Source: Paramecium tetraurelia (Eukaryota; Ciliophora; Oligohymenophorea; Peniculida; Parameciidae). From it: 64,000 nucleotides of DNA. The notes under the pieces were generated by a model. It was not told where the DNA came from and made no database searches. It worked only from the letters and a program-made list of their open reading frames with translations. Positions 63,141 to 64,000 of the stretch are shown piece after piece. Numbering within the stretch: the stretch's first letter is position 1; each line of letters begins with the position of its first letter. The position numbers were made by a program, and so were the translations under genes. The DNA lies in contig NW_001798974.1 of NCBI RefSeq assembly GCF_000165425.1, positions 218,882-282,881 of the forward strand, written 5' to 3'.

Positions 63141-64000
63141 TTCTGATATTTGTAATATAATTTTAAACTATATATTGTAGATTTTATCTTATGTTATTGT
63201 ATGATTGATTAATTTCAAACATATCATTATTTTAATAAAAATAATTTTATTTTTGAAGATCCTTTTATGTGTATTTGAATTTCCTTTTAAATATAAATTT
63301 TATATACATTTATTCAGAATCTTTATCAACTTATCTTATAGAAGATATTGTTATTATTTAATAAAGCTATCTTTTTCAAAGTGAAAATAAATATTTTTAT
63401 CTTATAAATGATTCCTTATGATATTCTATTTCAAAATTTATAGTTGCAATCTACATAATACTTTTATAAAATCTAAGAATAATGATTTATTTAACTACAA
63501 CAAGAATATAGCTACAAGATGAATATTAATGTATATATAACATAATTTAATTGAAAATAATTATTTCAAAAAATTAGTCTTTGGCGTTTGAACCTAGGAC
63601 ACTCTGACTGGAGGAAAACCAGCAATTGCCAAGCCACAGAATACTGAAAGTCCTTCACACATGTCTAGAAATGGTATGAAATTGAAGAGTCATTTACTCA
63701 ATATAGCATGGAAGAATTTAATTATGATTTTTGAATAATTTTCTCCTCAATTATTAGGTCAAAAAATGAACAAATATAAGGAAACTTTTATACACCATTG
63801 TAATCTCATAACTTAAATGCGTAAAATATAATTTTTTGTTTTAATATAAAAACGTGTGGATTTAGGAGGATTCAGAAAGAATTTGTAGAAACCCCTCAGA
63901 TTTTGTAAACTCAAGCAATCTCACAAAAAATTTTATCTATGAATTTCAAACCATAAAATCGGTTTTAATCTAACCACATAAAACTTATTCTGCTTCTTTC
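63141..64000. other. AT-rich flank with a tRNA-like element
   Basis: No supported protein gene to the window edge; a 59-codon frame from ATG 63767 is not convincing. See the tRNA-like element listed separately. Confidence 0.4.
63576..63653 (-). pseudogene. Degenerate tRNA-Glu-like element
   Basis: On the minus strand, 78 nt contain a possible acceptor stem (GGACTTT against AAAGACT, one mismatch), a 5-bp anticodon stem with loop TTTTCCT (anticodon TTC, Glu), a B-box-like GGTTCAAAC, and a T6 run just downstream as a Pol III terminator would be. The T-stem does not pair and the D-arm is abnormal, so a working tRNA is unlikely. Confidence 0.2.

Noticed and set aside
1..64000. CRISPR arrays, insertion sequences, riboswitches, bacterial operons
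   Set aside because: No regular direct repeats, transposase-like frames or such motifs seen; the DNA is eukaryotic.

Overview
The window is a piece of a ciliate somatic (macronuclear) chromosome, almost certainly Paramecium of the P. tetraurelia type. TAA and TAG lie inside nearly every recognisable gene where Gln is expected, and TGA is the only stop. Introns are tiny (17-34 nt by my reading, mostly 20-28), nearly all GTA...TAG. Base composition is very AT-rich, and genes are packed with gaps often below 50 bp. Because only TGA stops translation, chance open frames are long, so calls below rest on homology, splicing consistency or paralogy rather than ORF length.

Layout: 1-3.1 kb, 3' part of a leucine-rich-repeat multi-TM protein (+). 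4.5-9.3 kb, ciliary ruler protein CCDC39 (+), a small coiled-coil gene (+) and an unrecognised gene (-) whose 3' end overlaps it. 10.8 kb, a small tail-anchored protein (+). 11.7-15.3 kb, HflX-type GTPase (-), zinc-finger protein (+) and a short-chain dehydrogenase (-), tightly packed. 15.7-19.5 kb, a DHHC-like membrane protein with a lost catalytic Cys (+) and a cyclic-nucleotide-binding channel-like gene with an apparent frameshift (+). 19.6-21.2 kb, kelch-BTB protein (+). 22.2-23.4 kb, small zinc-finger (+), coiled-coil (-) and LRR-like (+) genes. 23.7-28.3 kb, QRICH2-like flagellar protein (-) and Tul1-like transmembrane RING ligase (-). 29.5 kb, a paralogue of the 10.8 kb tail-anchored gene (-). 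30.8-34.5 kb, Na,K-type P-type ATPase (+). 34.7-36.5 kb, S1/P1 nuclease (-) and Mei2-like RRM protein (-). 37.5 kb, small gene (-). 40.1 kb, degenerate kinase-like gene (+). 41.3-46.8 kb, very large multi-TM protein (-). 46.8-55.9 kb, a giant IP3-receptor/ryanodine-receptor-type Ca2+ release channel (-). 57.2 kb, an IFI6/IFI27-like glycine/alanine-rich protein (-). 58.4-63.1 kb, two tandem WD40 proteins with N-terminal Cys/His fingers (+).

The gene set fits a motile, Ca2+-signalling ciliate: axonemal scaffolds (CCDC39, QRICH2-like), excitable-membrane proteins (CNBD channel, Ca2+ release channel, P-type ATPase) and membrane trafficking or quality-control factors. There is no operon logic; neighbours seem functionally unrelated. 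I see no CRISPR array, insertion sequence or clear mobile element. Exon joins were checked by reading-frame arithmetic, except for the first exons of the Ca2+ release channel and its interior introns, which I did not fully resolve.
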